DNA of 64,000 bases from Apodospora peruviana (lineage: Eukaryota > Ascomycota > Sordariomycetes > Sordariales > Lasiosphaeriaceae): positions 2,852,001 through 2,916,000 of the forward strand of contig JAUEDM010000001.1 in the NCBI GenBank assembly GCA_033439685.1. The letters are read 5' to 3'. The translations under genes and the position numbers were made by a program. Position 1 is the first letter of the stretch, and each line of letters starts with the position of its first letter. Under the pieces are notes generated by a model that worked only from the letters and a program-made list of their open reading frames with translations, ran no database searches and was not told where the DNA came from. This document shows, in pieces, positions 21,646 through 32,602 of the stretch.

Positions 21646-22701
21646 ATGGGACTGTTTGATGGGTGGTTTGGGGGGAACAGCGACAGCAACGACTCGGACC
21701 CGCTCCGGAGGCTCGATCCCAAGCTCCGCGAGTTCCTCCAAAAGGAGTCGCCCGTCAAATACACCAAAGCTACGTCAGACGATATCTCGAAGCAGCAACT
21801 ACAAAACAAAGAGAAACAAGAAAAATTAGCCCTAGAAAAACAGCAGCAAGCTGCGATACCGACGACAGAAAACGACCAACCACCAAAAGTCCCAAAAGAG
21901 AGCCTCTTCCAGGACGGCCGCTATGCGCACCTATGGAAGAACTACCGCCCTCTTGGAGCGATCGAGGCCGAAGCCAAGAACGACCACGAGAAGCTGATGG
22001 ACGTGCTGGAGGCTTTCAAGGACCGCAAGGCCATGATCGGCCGCGCCGCGCTCGAGAACTGTGCCGACGAGCAGATGGACTGGAACTCGTGCATGAAGAG
22101 CGGCAGCGTGCGCGCCCGCATGACCATGTGCAGCACCGAAGTCAAGAAGTTTGAACACTGCTATATGACGCAGACGGTATGTCAACCACCACCTCCCACC
22201 ATCTTTCTTTCTCTCGATCTCAAATGTTTAACAGCTTGTATAAAGCGCCTCCTAAAAGCCCTAGGCTACCTCTCAGCTTATCGGTCTCCCGAAGTCGACG
22301 AGCAGATCCAGATGCACGCCGACGCGCTCTACCACCGCATAGTAGAACAGGAAGCCGCCATCGACCAGGCCAAGAAGGAGGGCAAGCCGGTGCCCTCGTT
22401 CCAGTCCGTCCTGGGGCAGGAACGGGAGAAGCTCGAGAGGTTGCAGAAACACCACCAAACCCCAGAAGTACCGGAACCGGCGCCCGAGATGGTCGAATCG
22501 TGGAAGGAGAAGCTCGACAAGCTGAAAGAGGAAGATCGCGCGGCAGAGGAAGAAGCGCTCAAGGCCGAGCACAAGGCCAAGGCCGAGATGGCGGCGCGGA
22601 TCCAGGAGTTGTGGGCCGAGCAGGCCAAGGAGAGGGAAGCGCGCAAGGCCGAGGGCAGGGAGACGATTGGGGACAAGGTCAAGGGCTTTTTTGGGAAGTG
22701 A
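21646..22701 (+). CDS. twin CX9C protein with coiled-coil C-terminus
   Basis: Exons 21646-22176 and 22246-22701 give 328 aa. The 69-nt intron keeps the frame open, but its GTATGT donor, TTTAAC branch-like sequence and AAAG acceptor, with the non-conserved residues it would add, favour removal. Cys139/149 and Cys162/172 form two exact CX9C pairs in NCADEQMDWNSC and CSTEVKKFEHC. This coiled-coil-helix fold is typical of Mia40-imported intermembrane-space proteins and of the fungal Emi1/PANTS-like group. The N-terminus starts MGLFDGWFG and is followed by a Gln/Lys-rich helix. The last 150 residues are a long charged Glu/Lys/Ala helix. Mitochondrial location is inferred from the cysteine pattern; no function is proven. 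The upstream in-frame ATG at 21553 is less likely because the MGLF start is preceded by a good AACCAAACATG context. Confidence 0.75.
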   Translation: MGLFDGWFGGNSDSNDSDPLRRLDPKLREFLQKESPVKYTKATSDDISKQQLQNKEKQEKLALEKQQQAAIPTTENDQPPKVPKESLFQDGRYAHLWKNYRPLGAIEAEAKNDHEKLMDVLEAFKDRKAMIGRAALENCADEQMDWNSCMKSGSVRARMTMCSTEVKKFEHCYMTQTVCQPPPPTIFLSLDLKCLTACIKRLLKALGYLSAYRSPEVDEQIQMHADALYHRIVEQEAAIDQAKKEGKPVPSFQSVLGQEREKLERLQKHHQTPEVPEPAPEMVESWKEKLDKLKEEDRAAEEEALKAEHKAKAEMAARIQELWAEQAKEREARKAEGRETIGDKVKGFFGK

Positions 22702-23180
22702 GGAAAGAGAGAATGGGGATTGTGTTTGATTATGTTTTGTACATATATTGCTGCCTAGCAACATTAGTAGCTGTTAATCGGGGCAAAACCGAACCGACCT
22801 AGTCTGTTGCAATATTGTCGCGGGCTGAACGAGCCAGCCAGGAGATTGGATATCGCATTTCATCATTTTGATTGCAACAAGTGGTATTCAGGTACCCAGT
22901 ATTCGAAAACCATGCGGAGAGAAATGGCGGAACCAACTGTATTTCGTCTCGATCGAGATTGTACTTTGTTAAATGAGGCATCATGTTTTTCTGTGCCAAA
23001 CTTGCCTTCCTCTCATTCATTCCCTTGTTGAAGTCAGATAGCAGGTAACACAACCCAAGCTCCCGACAACCCAAGCCTACCTTACCTTAGTCATAATCAT
23101 AAAGGGGTATTCATTACACCACTGTCCTCTCCGATCCTCCATCCCGCCTAGGTATCGAATATCAATCCCATTGTAGACAC
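22702..23180. other. convergent 3' region
   Basis: Between the twin CX9C gene (+) and the CENP-U-like gene (-). Contains several CCTACCTTACCTTAG / CCTAGGTA motifs at 23076-23190 and no gene. Confidence 0.5.
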
Positions 23181-25473
23181 CTACCTTAGCTGGTTCCGTC
23201 CTTCCAAAACGCCAGCAGCCCGCTCCAAAAGAGCGTTAAAGTCCCTAATCTGCTTCAACGTGCCCCCCGTATCACTATGCGGACACACCTGGTCTGTCAC
23301 GCGGCTGATGAGCAGCTCTAGACCGGCCAGGTCGGCTTTTTTCTGCTCGGCCGCCGACAGCGCGGGCGCCGCCTGCCCGCGCTCAACGGCCAGATCGATG
23401 TCGTGCATGGCTGACGAGAGGGAAATGTGGCGCTATTGCAATGAGGATCAACCAGTCAGTATGCTTGTGACAAAGACATGTAACTGAGGAAGTGTGGTGA
23501 TGGATTGTTTGGATAACTTACCAAAGCCTCTTTACTATCAGCCTCATGCCTGATACGAATCGCGTCCATGCGCAACGCAACCTGGTCCCGCTCGGCACGG
23601 ACGCGCATGATCTCGTCGCGCAGTGAGAGTTTTTCCTTTTGCGCCACGCGCACACGTTTGCGTAGAGCATGTAATGTGTCCAGGGCAATTGTCTGTCACA
23701 TGTAAAAACATTTAGTCACATAGTTCATGATAAAAATGGGAATAGAGAGAAGAAGGGGTTGGGGTAGAAACTAACATGTTCAAGCAGACGCGTCCGTAGC
23801 TCCTCCTGAAATGCTTCGAGCGTGCTCGCCATGGTCCGCTGCTCTCTCTTAGTCGCCGCGTCCTCGGCCGTCTGCGCTCGCTGCTCCAGCTTCGCGACCA
23901 AAGCGTCGATGAGCTCCTCGCATAGTTTGGACAGGACATCGACCGCATTAACGCCCGCGCGGTTCGCGTACGGGATCGAGGTTGTGAGGATACCATCGTC
24001 GTCGTCATTACCCGCTGCATTATCATCTTTGCTGTGTTGCGTAGCAGCAGTCTTGTCCTTGGTGAACCTCTGGACAGTGATCGGGACAGAACCTCCATCA
24101 GCCTCCGCGTCTTCATCCTCGTTTGTCGGGTTACTCTTCTTCTTCCTAGCGGCGGTCTGTTTCTTTGGTAAGGGCTTCTCTCTCGCTGGCGGCTTCGTCC
24201 TCGGCTTTGATGCCTTCGTCTTGGGTTGCTGCTGCACGGCGGGGCTTACAGGGATTAGCTTTTTCGTCGTCCGACGCCGTTTCGCAATGGGTTCCGGTTC
24301 TGGCTCTTCGTGCTCCGGTTCCATCCCGTCCATGAGGCCTGACCCAAGATCTGGTGAAGCTGTAGGTATGCTTCGCCGTGGCCGCTTCCTGCCCAGCCGC
24401 CGAGCAGCCTCTTGCTCATCAATCTCCTCCGCCGGTTCCTCATCCTCATGGTTCTGCTTCTGCTCCTGCGCGACGACTTCAACTTCGGGAACACTGTCCT
24501 CGATTTCGTCGTCGTCGTCACCACCGCTGACCGGCACCGCAGACTCGTCCTCACCACGACCACCGCCTACCGGACTACTCCCAGACAACCTCGCACTTCT
24601 CCTTCTCGTATTACTCCGCTGCTGCTGCGATGAGACACCCGAAGATCGTAAAGACTCGCCGCTCCTTCTCGTCGCAGCCAACCGCTCCAGCGGCGAAGAC
24701 GCAGGGTGCTCGGCCGTCTCGTCCATATCCTCCAACATCCGCTGCAGCAACACGCTGGACCCAACCACGCGCGCGCTTCTCTCACTAATCGGAAGCACCC
24801 GCCGTCTTCCGCTCCCTGGCGCATCGACTGGACTCTCGCCAACCTCTTCGGCCAGCACGACAGACCCCGGTGTTGACGCCGCCGCCACCGCCGCCGGCGA
24901 GCTAGGGATTTGCGATGCTCGCTTCTGTTGCGCGGGACTACGACGCGGCAACTGCTGCCGCTGTTCCGGCTCTTCGTCTTCTGCTATTCCTCCAATCTCA
25001 TCGGCATACGACACGCGCCGTAACCCGGACGACTGCCGCTGCTTTTTTTGCTGAGAAGACTCATGCTGTTGCCCAACAGTCCGAACCGCCGCCTGGGGAG
25101 TCGTGCGTCTCCTTTGCATCTGTTGCTCAAGACTACTGCTACTAACCGCACCAGGCGGTGGCGGCGGCGGCAGCGCTGCTGATGTGGCCAACACGCCAGT
25201 AACAGCAGCATCTTTAGCAAAATTCTCGCCTCGGTCCGCCAAATTCTTCCTTTTGATGGATGTGTTTGGAGGTGGGCGCGCCGGTGCCGGTGCAAGTGCC
25301 GGTGGTGGTGGTGGCGCTACAACAGCAGCAGCAGCAGGCGCAGGTTCTTCAACGATGTCTGGCTGTTCATCTTCCTCGACTGGAAGTACAAATCCAAACG
25401 ATACATCCTCGACCTGGTGACGTCCGGCGCCGCGCATGCGCTCTTGCATGCGCTCCTGTCGACTTGTTGCCAT
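23181..25473 (-). CDS. inner kinetochore subunit, CENP-U / Ame1-like
   Basis: Exons 25473-23776, 23692-23522 and 23432-23181, all phase 0, give 706 aa. The first 500 residues are disordered: Pro/Ala-rich, then Arg/Ser and Glu-rich with several basic patches (KRRRTTKK, RKKKSNP). An arginine-rich start (MATSRQERMQERMRGAG) precedes them. The conserved-looking part begins near 507 with GVNAVDVLSKLCEELIDAL, followed by coiled coil to the C-terminus (ALRKRVRVAQKEKLSLRDEI…). This design, and the match in style to the T-x-IDVLS-x-L segment of yeast Ame1, points to the CENP-U/Ame1/Mis17 family of the COMA part of the constitutive centromere-associated network. That assignment rests on motif resemblance remembered from the family, not on a search. 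Confidence 0.65.
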
Positions 25474-26259
25474 GCTGGGCGTTGTGTGATAAATTTGCCA
25501 AGAGACCTGGTTTTCAAATAAAGATTTATTACATCCTTAAAGGCGCTGTCTGAAGGGAGTAAATGGTTGAGGTGTTGTTTGTTCGGTGCAGGAGGTTGCG
25601 AGAACACACCCGTCGACCTCCTTCAATGATACGTGCAGATAATGACGCGCTTCCAGGTTGTTGGATGCAGAGACGCGACGTTGTTCGGCAGCCGCCTGAC
25701 AAGCCTGTGGGTTCGTGCATGCCCGGGCTAAACAGGGGTCGAATGGTCGAGATGCCGGGGGCCGGGGGTGTTTGGTGGCGTTTCCCCGCAATCTAATTTA
25801 GCGGGATCGGCAAGACATCAACCATTTTGAGGCTCAACAGCTTACCACCCTGCAACGACATCAACCGTGTAAATAACTCAAAATCAACGTTTGTAATCAC
25901 TAGTTGGTATTCGTTACATAAAATCTGGCTCGCTCCAACGAGACACCCGCACTCACAAAAACCGAGAGATCTCAATCCTAGATATTCACAACCGCGACCA
26001 TCGCCAAAAGGAGTCTGAGCTCCTTATCACATCATCCCTTCCAAACACAAATGTTTCGTTGGCTGCCAGCTGCCATCTGGCCATCTTCAGTAATTCACTC
26101 CAGTCTTAACAGCTTCCCACACCCCGGCTTCAGTTATTTTTCTGAAGAGTCATATCCTTCATCGTCGGGATCCATTCCATCTTCTCTTCGTTGAACATGT
26201 GGCTTAGCGACATCATCAGTCAGCACTGTCCGTTAACAACATCAAAATTTCTGGGCATC
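25474..26259. other. intergenic, promoter of the CENP-U-like gene
   Basis: Tandem same-strand spacing of 786 bp. It contains the 3' flank of the LicD gene and the promoter of the downstream minus-strand gene; no gene or named site is seen. Confidence 0.4.
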
Positions 26260-27340
26260 TCACTCGTTATACTCTGTATCCGTCAACGACTTGTCACCAT
26301 ACTCTTCTCTCAAAAGATATGTGTATCGATAGGGAATTTTTGCCGAGACTCCCTCAAAGACCGTGTTGCGCAGCGGAAATATGTATGTATCCTAGACCGC
26401 GTTAGCAGGATCTCCGGGCCAGACGCGGAAAATGGGAGCCAGTACCCTGAACTCATGGCCATCCTTGCAGCTCATCATCCCTTCTCCACCGGGGTGCGTC
26501 AGGTTGTAGCGTGCGGTGGTGATGTCGATGAAGAGACCGCTCTCGGTATCGATCCAGCGGGCATCGATTTTGTTCAACCTGTCGGTCTGCTCCCGATTCA
26601 AGTAGTGCGGATTGACCTCTAGCATGTAGTCTCGCCCGTCAGGTATTCTCGGCGATTGGTAGTGGAAAACAGACATGTTGTAATAGGCGGCGAGGTAGAA
26701 AATACTGGCCTCCGACACCTGAACATCGATGTCCGAATCCCACGGCAAGATCTGTGCCCAGATATTAGTCGCAGGATTCTCTCGTACAGGCAACGAGATG
26801 GGCGTCACACGTACGCGCTTGTTCCACCACCATCCCAGAAGAGTGCCGTGCATCAGCCATGTCTCAACGCCTAGATCATTGAATGTGGCAAGGAATGTCT
26901 GCATGAGATTCCTAAGAGCCGTCTTTTGCTCACTGTAGCCTAGTTCGTGCTCAGAAAATCTACGACTCGCTGTTAGTATGGTCTCATCAAGGCGTTTTTG
27001 TAGTTGCGACGATACCGGCCGTCGTAATGTGGATGAAAGCTGCGTATGGAAAAAAAGTCCTCTAGTTAGTCAACTCCTGCTAAACACTTCGGGCGGGTCT
27101 GGCTCATACATCGATTCGTCTGTTTCATCGTCTATTAGCTAATATTTGGAGCACTCCTGGCCTAAGATGGATATACGGACGAAAATATTTCCCGGGAGGA
27201 TCTCCTCTCTTTCCACTCATATCCTTGGTTTGCTTTCTCCGTACAGAGGTGAAGTCGGCATCTCGCCTTCCGAGCGGCACTGCGACCGCCACCACAAGCG
27301 AGAGGAAGATGCTGGCTGACATAAGCTGCGTGAAACGCAT
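26260..27340 (-). CDS. LicD-family (Mnn4/fukutin-like) phosphotransferase, secretory pathway
   Basis: Five exons, 27340-27177, 27039-27016, 26959-26815, 26751-26446 and 26391-26260, give 256 aa. The splice model restores an uninterrupted LicD signature. HYDGR joins FSEHELGYSEQ, then ETWLMHGTLLGWWWNKR joins ILPWDSDIDVQV (the DxD metal site). The end reads CKDGHEFR-DTYIFPLRNTVFEGV and YLLREEYGDKS. Each intron has a CTAAC/CTAAT branch point except the first. Exon 2 is only 24 nt. A signal peptide or anchor (MRFTQLMSASIFLSLVVAVAV) sends it to the ER/Golgi. Family members transfer phosphocholine- or phosphomannose-type groups to glycans; in fungi this fits Mnn4-type mannosylphosphorylation or an uncharacterised relative. 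The donor and acceptor here are unknown. It diverges from ERD2. Confidence 0.85.
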
Positions 27341-28768
27341 CTTGCTTGTGAGTGAGATGTCGTAGATTTAGTCGAAAACAAGCCGGTAAGGCGCGCTTCG
27401 AGGAACGTGAGTGCAATGATGGAGAAGAGATATAGCGAGACGATTGGATTCGAAATAGTTCAGATTTCAAGCCTATATTATCGATGGACCGTGATAGATC
27501 TGACGCCCGAGGCGAAGTGACAACTCGGTATTCTCCTCTCCCAAGAGAGAATAAATGGAAGGGGCAAGGTGCTAGGAAAGATTCGAGATTGGACATAGTT
27601 GGGATGGAAGGTACTCGTACTACTCGGTGACTCGGGCAGGCACAAATGGAACCCGGTTTAGAAAGGAGCGCACCCGACCTTCCTGTGTAGTGTGTACCTA
27701 AGGTACGTCTGCGAGTTCACTTTCCTTACTGCACCACTTCAAGTTGTCCCTTCCAGCCGTTTCCACCGAAGCCAGGCATCCAGACTGAATGGGCCATTAC
27801 GGTAGACCAGAAAAGCAATCCTAGGAGAAACTCCCACGGAGGACTTCCCCAACGGCACCCTAACAAAGCACCTATGTGTAAGCGTCAACTCACGACTGGA
27901 TATCATTTTGCCTTCAACATGCACGACCAAAGACTTTTCATTTTTGAAAGATGATATTGCTGCCTCCTAAAAAAGAAGAATTTTATTTTTAACGAGTTTT
28001 ATTGATAGGGTTCTGTTGGTTAGACCAGCTCCAGATCTAATCCCCAACGGAGATTTATTATTATCATTCCGAGAGGATTTGAGGCTTGCACTTGTACCTA
28101 ACCTGCAGGAAAGCAAACGCTGCTTTTAATCGCCAGACGGTGTAAACGCCGATCTTAAGCCCGTAAATAACCTTTTGGGGTGCGGGCGTCCTCTAATTTT
28201 CGTTTGAGGCCTAATATGGAACACGGATGTTCAAATTTCGAGAGAATCCCATGGTGAAGTCGGGTGAATATCAAATGGATGTGATGCTGAGTTGCTGACG
28301 ACGGGGGGTGTGCCAAGCTCAATGGAAAACGCCAAGGCGGGAGCGGTCCAGACAAAAGGAGAACCTTGGTGGCTGAAGCTGAGCGCGTCCATTGGCTCGC
28401 AGGGACCCAACAAGGCTGGCAGACCTGACCTCACTCTTTGCACCATTGACACGCAAGCTTCTCTCCACACTTTGTTAGCCTGACGACAGCTTGCGACAAG
28501 CACTCTCCTGCTTCAAAGCAGCCCCTTGACGACAGCAACGAATACCTAGCTTAACTTCTCTCGAACAGTCAACCAAGTGTCTACTTCCTGAGCGGAACAC
28601 GGACCTTCGGTTGCGACCGACCAAGCCGCACCCCCCGCCACCCAACTCTCGTCACTACCATATCTACCTAAGGTACCGATCGATCTGCCAACAGACATAT
28701 TATAGCGAAGAGAGCCTATAGGCGCGACCGCAGACGCGAATCGCGAGACGGCGGTAATAACAGAAAAG
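27341..28768. promoter_or_regulatory. divergent promoter region, LicD / ERD2
   Basis: A 1.4-kb spacer between divergent starts. Near-palindromes GTACCTAAGGTAC (27694-27706) and CTACCTAAGGTACC (28664-28677) sit near the two ends of the interval. No gene is supported. Confidence 0.45.
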
Positions 28769-30140
28769 ATGTCCAACTTCAACGTAAGTCGGCTAGTTAC
28801 AAGCAAGAGGAAGAGGGAAAGGAAACAGGTAGACACAAGACCAGAGAGCTAACATCGTGGCGTGGCTGATTCAGTGGGCGAGGACGGCAGCTGATCTGTC
28901 GCATCTTACGGCGAAATGCATTCTCATATTCTCCATCCACAAGAATAGGAGCGCCGAAGGTTCGTCGCTGATTTACCTAAAGCCTCATGTCTTTGGTTTC
29001 CGTTGAAACTAACCCAACCGTCGTTTGGCGCAGGCGTGTCCCTCATAACCCAGGTCTTTTACGCGCTCGTCTTCCTCACCCGATACACGGATCTGTTCAG
29101 CGAGACCGATGGCTGGAACTACTTCTTCAAGATATTTTACTTGCTGTCGTCCTTCTATACGATCAGCATTATGCGGTTCATCTACCCGAGGACGCGTGAG
29201 CGCGAGATCGCGTGGAAGATGAGCGCCGCCATCGCGGCCGGCTGCCTAGCGCTTTCGCCATTCGTCATGCTGATCTTCAGGGGTTCCGAGCACTGGAGTT
29301 TCCGAGAGGTATACCTAAACCCATTTACTCCCAACAATAAGCTGCCAATTCCATCGTTTACACACTTGCTGACACATCTCCGAATAATAATAGTGGCTCT
29401 GGGTCTTCTCCCAGATCCTCGAGTCTGTCTGCGTCCTCCCGCAGCTGCTCCTCCTGCGCCAGACCACCGTCCCGACCGTCATCACGTCCTTCTATATCGT
29501 CTTCCTCGGGTCCTACCGCGCCCTGTACGTGGTCAACTGGTTCCTGCGCGAGCTCGACACAAACGACCGTAAGCCCAACCCCATCTCCATCGTTTTTGGC
29601 CTCGTCCAGACCGCTTTCTATGTCGACTTTGCCTGGGTCTACTGGACGCGCCAGCGCGTCAAGCTGCGCAACGGCGGCGTCGTCGACGCCGACGACCTTC
29701 GCCGCGGCTGGCTGCTCAACCGCATCTTTGGCAACAAGCATATCGCGACCCACCTTGAAGATCACGACGACGATCGGATTGACGACGAGGAGAGCGCCCC
29801 GGCTCTAGGACGAGAAGCGTCGGGCGGGCGTAATGGCGGTTTTGGTGGTGGCCGAGGTGGACCGGCGAGGGCCAAGTGGGGCTCGCGTGGCATCTCGGTG
29901 AGCGCCGACGACGGCGTGCTTGACCATGAGCGGTCGCTCGAGGAGCACGGTGTGACGGACGCAGCGATGGATCCGGATGCAAAGATGCACGATCCTGACG
30001 ATTTAGCGAGGGCGCTGGACGAGGATGATGAGGACGGGACGATTCCGCCTGCCTCGTCTACCTCGCAGGGCGGTAGCCGTACGAAAGACTTGTTTGGCGA
30101 GCAGAGCAGGGTGAGAAATGACGAGTGGAACAATGACTGA
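28769..30140 (+). CDS. ERD2: ER lumen protein-retaining receptor Erd2 with long C-terminal tail
   Basis: Exons 28769-28783, 28875-28959, 29034-29308 and 29394-30140 give 373 aa. The first coding exon has only five codons. The seven-helix receptor core spans about 1-225: ADLSHLTAKCILIFSIHKNRSAEGVSL, FLTRYTDLF, ILESVCVLPQL, FLGSYRALYVVNW and VQTAFYVDF are all standard Erd2 motifs. It retrieves HDEL/KDEL proteins from Golgi to ER via COPI. The tail (about 226-373) is an extra, mostly disordered region with acidic stretches and a Gly-rich part (GGRNGGFGGGRGG). Yeast and animal receptors (about 210-220 aa) lack such a tail. Converges on the GH76 gene. Confidence 0.95.
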
Positions 30141-30760
30141 AACGAGATACTTGGCCAGGAAGGGGCGTTTCTGACTGTGGTGTCGTTTTACTGCACCAAT
30201 TTGGGTTATCGTTGTTCGAGTTTTGCGATATCATTTTCTGTATTATACATGCCACCTCATCCGTTCCCAGTACGTGAACGAGCGCACACATGCACATTAT
30301 ATAGTATTCATACACTTGGCTAAGGATGTATTTTACTGTGGATGTTTGATGACGGCGCCGTAGTGGTGGTTTGAACAGGTTTGTCTGGTTTTCTCCTTCT
30401 CGAGAATGGACTGAACATATCAATCCTCGTGTCCTTTTCCAACTGTGTTGGAACTCGCTTACTTTCCGGATGACTAGTGGGTGTATGGACCAGATCAAAG
30501 GCAGATATCATAGGGAAAGGCAGAAAATAGGATTGTGTCAGTGTCTGATTGAAATTTATAGGTCATAGGTTGGCTTATATAGAAATGTCCTGGTTGGCTT
30601 TTGCGTCCACGTAACCTCCCTTTTTGGTTTTCCATGCCCAAAACGTGATTCCGTCAACCTCGACGGAAAGCAAAGTAAGAAAAATACATGCAGACACACC
30701 GCAGACTTTACAGCAAGAAACCTAATCGTGTCGTCATTTCAACAACTCAGCAGTATCACA
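30141..30760. other. convergent 3' region
   Basis: Lies between two gene ends (ERD2 + and GH76 -) and should carry both polyadenylation regions. No gene is seen. Confidence 0.5.
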
Positions 30761-32602
30761 TTATACCGTCTGCCTAGAGAGCTCCCACAACGCCCTTAGC
30801 ACCGCTAAACCGCCGCCTTGGGTTTCCACCGTCCTCCCACGACCCCTGAGATTCGGGTCGGGGAAGTAATCATCCTTCAAGTCCGTCCCTTGCTCTGACG
30901 CAGGAGCTTCTCCACGCCTAGCGAAGCTAGGACGACCCAGGGGTTTCTGCGAGATTCCTGTGTCCCAAACAGGAGGTTTCTGGGATTCGACGGGGTCCTT
31001 GGCCACCCATACGCCATCGTGAGGAATGCCATAGTTGCGGTAATCGGCAGCTCCCTTAGGCGTCTGTTCCGGAACGGCATCTTTGCCCATCCACTGCCCC
31101 GATCCAGTGAGGTTGAGCAAGCCGACGGTCCACCACATGCCGAACTTGCCCTCGCTGTTCCGCGTGCCCCGCGCAGCCATCGCGTTGTGCTGGAGCCAGC
31201 CGATGTATCGTCGGCAGGCCTTCATGTGCTCCCGGTTAACATCCTCGATAGTAAAAGTGGTATCAAAACGCTTCCGAAGATCAGGGTTCAGGACCGGTTT
31301 CAGGGGCGAGCAGAATGCCGTGAAGTGGTGCATCCAGATACCCTTGAAGGTCTGGGCGTTCTGCGAACACCCGCCTCCGACATCGCAAACATCCTCCAGA
31401 ATGCCGGCTCTCCCTAATCCATGCCACGGAGGTAGTTGGCCGGGTAACAGCCTTTCGTAATTGTCGACGGGGGCGTCCCTTTCCAGGCTATACCCCGTCG
31501 CTCGAATAACGTTTTGGATGAGTTTGTGTCCGTCGCGGAGATACGAGATATCGCTGGTGACTCTGAACAGCTCGAGCTGGCCCGAAAGGAGTACGCCTTG
31601 ATTGTACGTGTACACCATCTCGTCGCGCTGGTCGCACTTGGTGTTTCCCGAGTCGGGGTAGCCCCTGATGTGGAAGCCATCGGTAAATAAGCCCTGGCTG
31701 TTGGTCATGTTAGATGATACGATCCAGCGATATCCGTTCATCGCAGCCACGAGATACTTTGCATCATGCGGATGCCATTCCATTGGTCCCTGACGTTGGA
31801 GGGGTGGGGGCTCATCATGGGTAAAGTCGAACGGGGAGGCGTTCTGGTCGCCAGGGAAGTAGAGGTACATGGAAATGGACGCTGAAATAAATAGCTCGTT
31901 CGTCACGGCGTTCTTGTAGGGCTTCAACCTAGGATTCCAAGTCATGCCTCCACCACAGAGCTTGTCATCCCATCCCTTCGAGGCGAGTTCCCAGAATATC
32001 CTGGCCCTGTGGGAAAAGGCTGGCGTCCATAGGTTTCCGTGCCAGGTTCGGTTCTGAGCCATGGCTAACGTGCTTGTCCGGACCATTTGATCGACTTTGG
32101 GGCCCGTCTGGCGACGAGATGTGCTGTATTGGTCAATGAACTGGATTGTGTCGAGCCAGCCCAAGACGACCCAGAGCATATCATCGTACGCTTGCTGGCG
32201 AAGCGAGAAGGCGTTCTGGCCAAAGTAAAAGCCGATGATCTGAGTGAAGTAGAGCGATATCACGTTGTCCTTGACCCAATAATCGCCAGCTGCGCCATGT
32301 TGACTTATCTCCAAGCCCTGAGAGAGGGATAGCAATGCGCCGGCAACATACGACCCGAGAACCGCGGCGGTCCAGTCGATGGCCGTGGGCCAAGTGCCTA
32401 CCCAGGGCTCAAAGTACGCATCTTGCATTACCCCTAGTGCATCGAGTGTGTCTCCAAACAGCTCTGCGGTGTATTCTGGCGATCGGGCTGTCGTTAAAGT
32501 ATTTTGGGGCTTGCTCGCCACGTCGGCGGGTAGAAACGACAATGTCGAGCGAGCCAACGTCGACGTGGCTAGCACCACGGGGCCGGCCCATCTGATCAAC
32601 AT
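30761..32602 (-). CDS. GH76 family alpha-1,6-mannanase-like protein
   Basis: A single exon encodes 613 aa from the ATG of MLIRWAGPVV, which gives a proper signal peptide; a longer upstream frame would bury it. Asp140-Asp141 in AYDDMLWVVLGWL correspond to the adjacent aspartates used as catalytic residues in GH76. GWDDKLCGGGMTWNP (210-224) is the family's second signature. Other typical segments are NAVTNELFISASISMYLYF, DEMVYTYNQGVLLSGQLELF and FKGIWMHHF. GH76 proteins cleave alpha-1,6-mannan; fungal relatives (Dfg5/Dcw1) are thought to cross-link GPI proteins to the wall. The C-terminus is not hydrophobic, so no GPI anchor is predicted and a secreted soluble enzyme is more likely. Confidence 0.92.
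   Translation of the reverse strand: MLIRWAGPVVLATSTLARSTLSFLPADVASKPQNTLTTARSPEYTAELFGDTLDALGVMQDAYFEPWVGTWPTAIDWTAAVLGSYVAGALLSLSQGLEISQHGAAGDYWVKDNVISLYFTQIIGFYFGQNAFSLRQQAYDDMLWVVLGWLDTIQFIDQYSTSRRQTGPKVDQMVRTSTLAMAQNRTWHGNLWTPAFSHRARIFWELASKGWDDKLCGGGMTWNPRLKPYKNAVTNELFISASISMYLYFPGDQNASPFDFTHDEPPPLQRQGPMEWHPHDAKYLVAAMNGYRWIVSSNMTNSQGLFTDGFHIRGYPDSGNTKCDQRDEMVYTYNQGVLLSGQLELFRVTSDISYLRDGHKLIQNVIRATGYSLERDAPVDNYERLLPGQLPPWHGLGRAGILEDVCDVGGGCSQNAQTFKGIWMHHFTAFCSPLKPVLNPDLRKRFDTTFTIEDVNREHMKACRRYIGWLQHNAMAARGTRNSEGKFGMWWTVGLLNLTGSGQWMGKDAVPEQTPKGAADYRNYGIPHDGVWVAKDPVESQKPPVWDTGISQKPLGRPSFARRGEAPASEQGTDLKDDYFPDPNLRGRGRTVETQGGGLAVLRALWELSRQTV

Noticed and set aside
23822..25054. 410-codon plus-strand frame
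   Set aside because: Exact antisense shadow of the low-complexity exon of the CENP-U-like gene.
27120..27140. possible 22-nt extra microexon in the LicD gene between ATAG and GTATGA
   Set aside because: Including it introduces an immediate stop; the direct junction keeps frame and motif.
14996..27340. secondary-metabolite or wall-degradation gene cluster
   Set aside because: Genes are of mixed function and strand, with housekeeping genes between; no synthase, transporter or regulator set.
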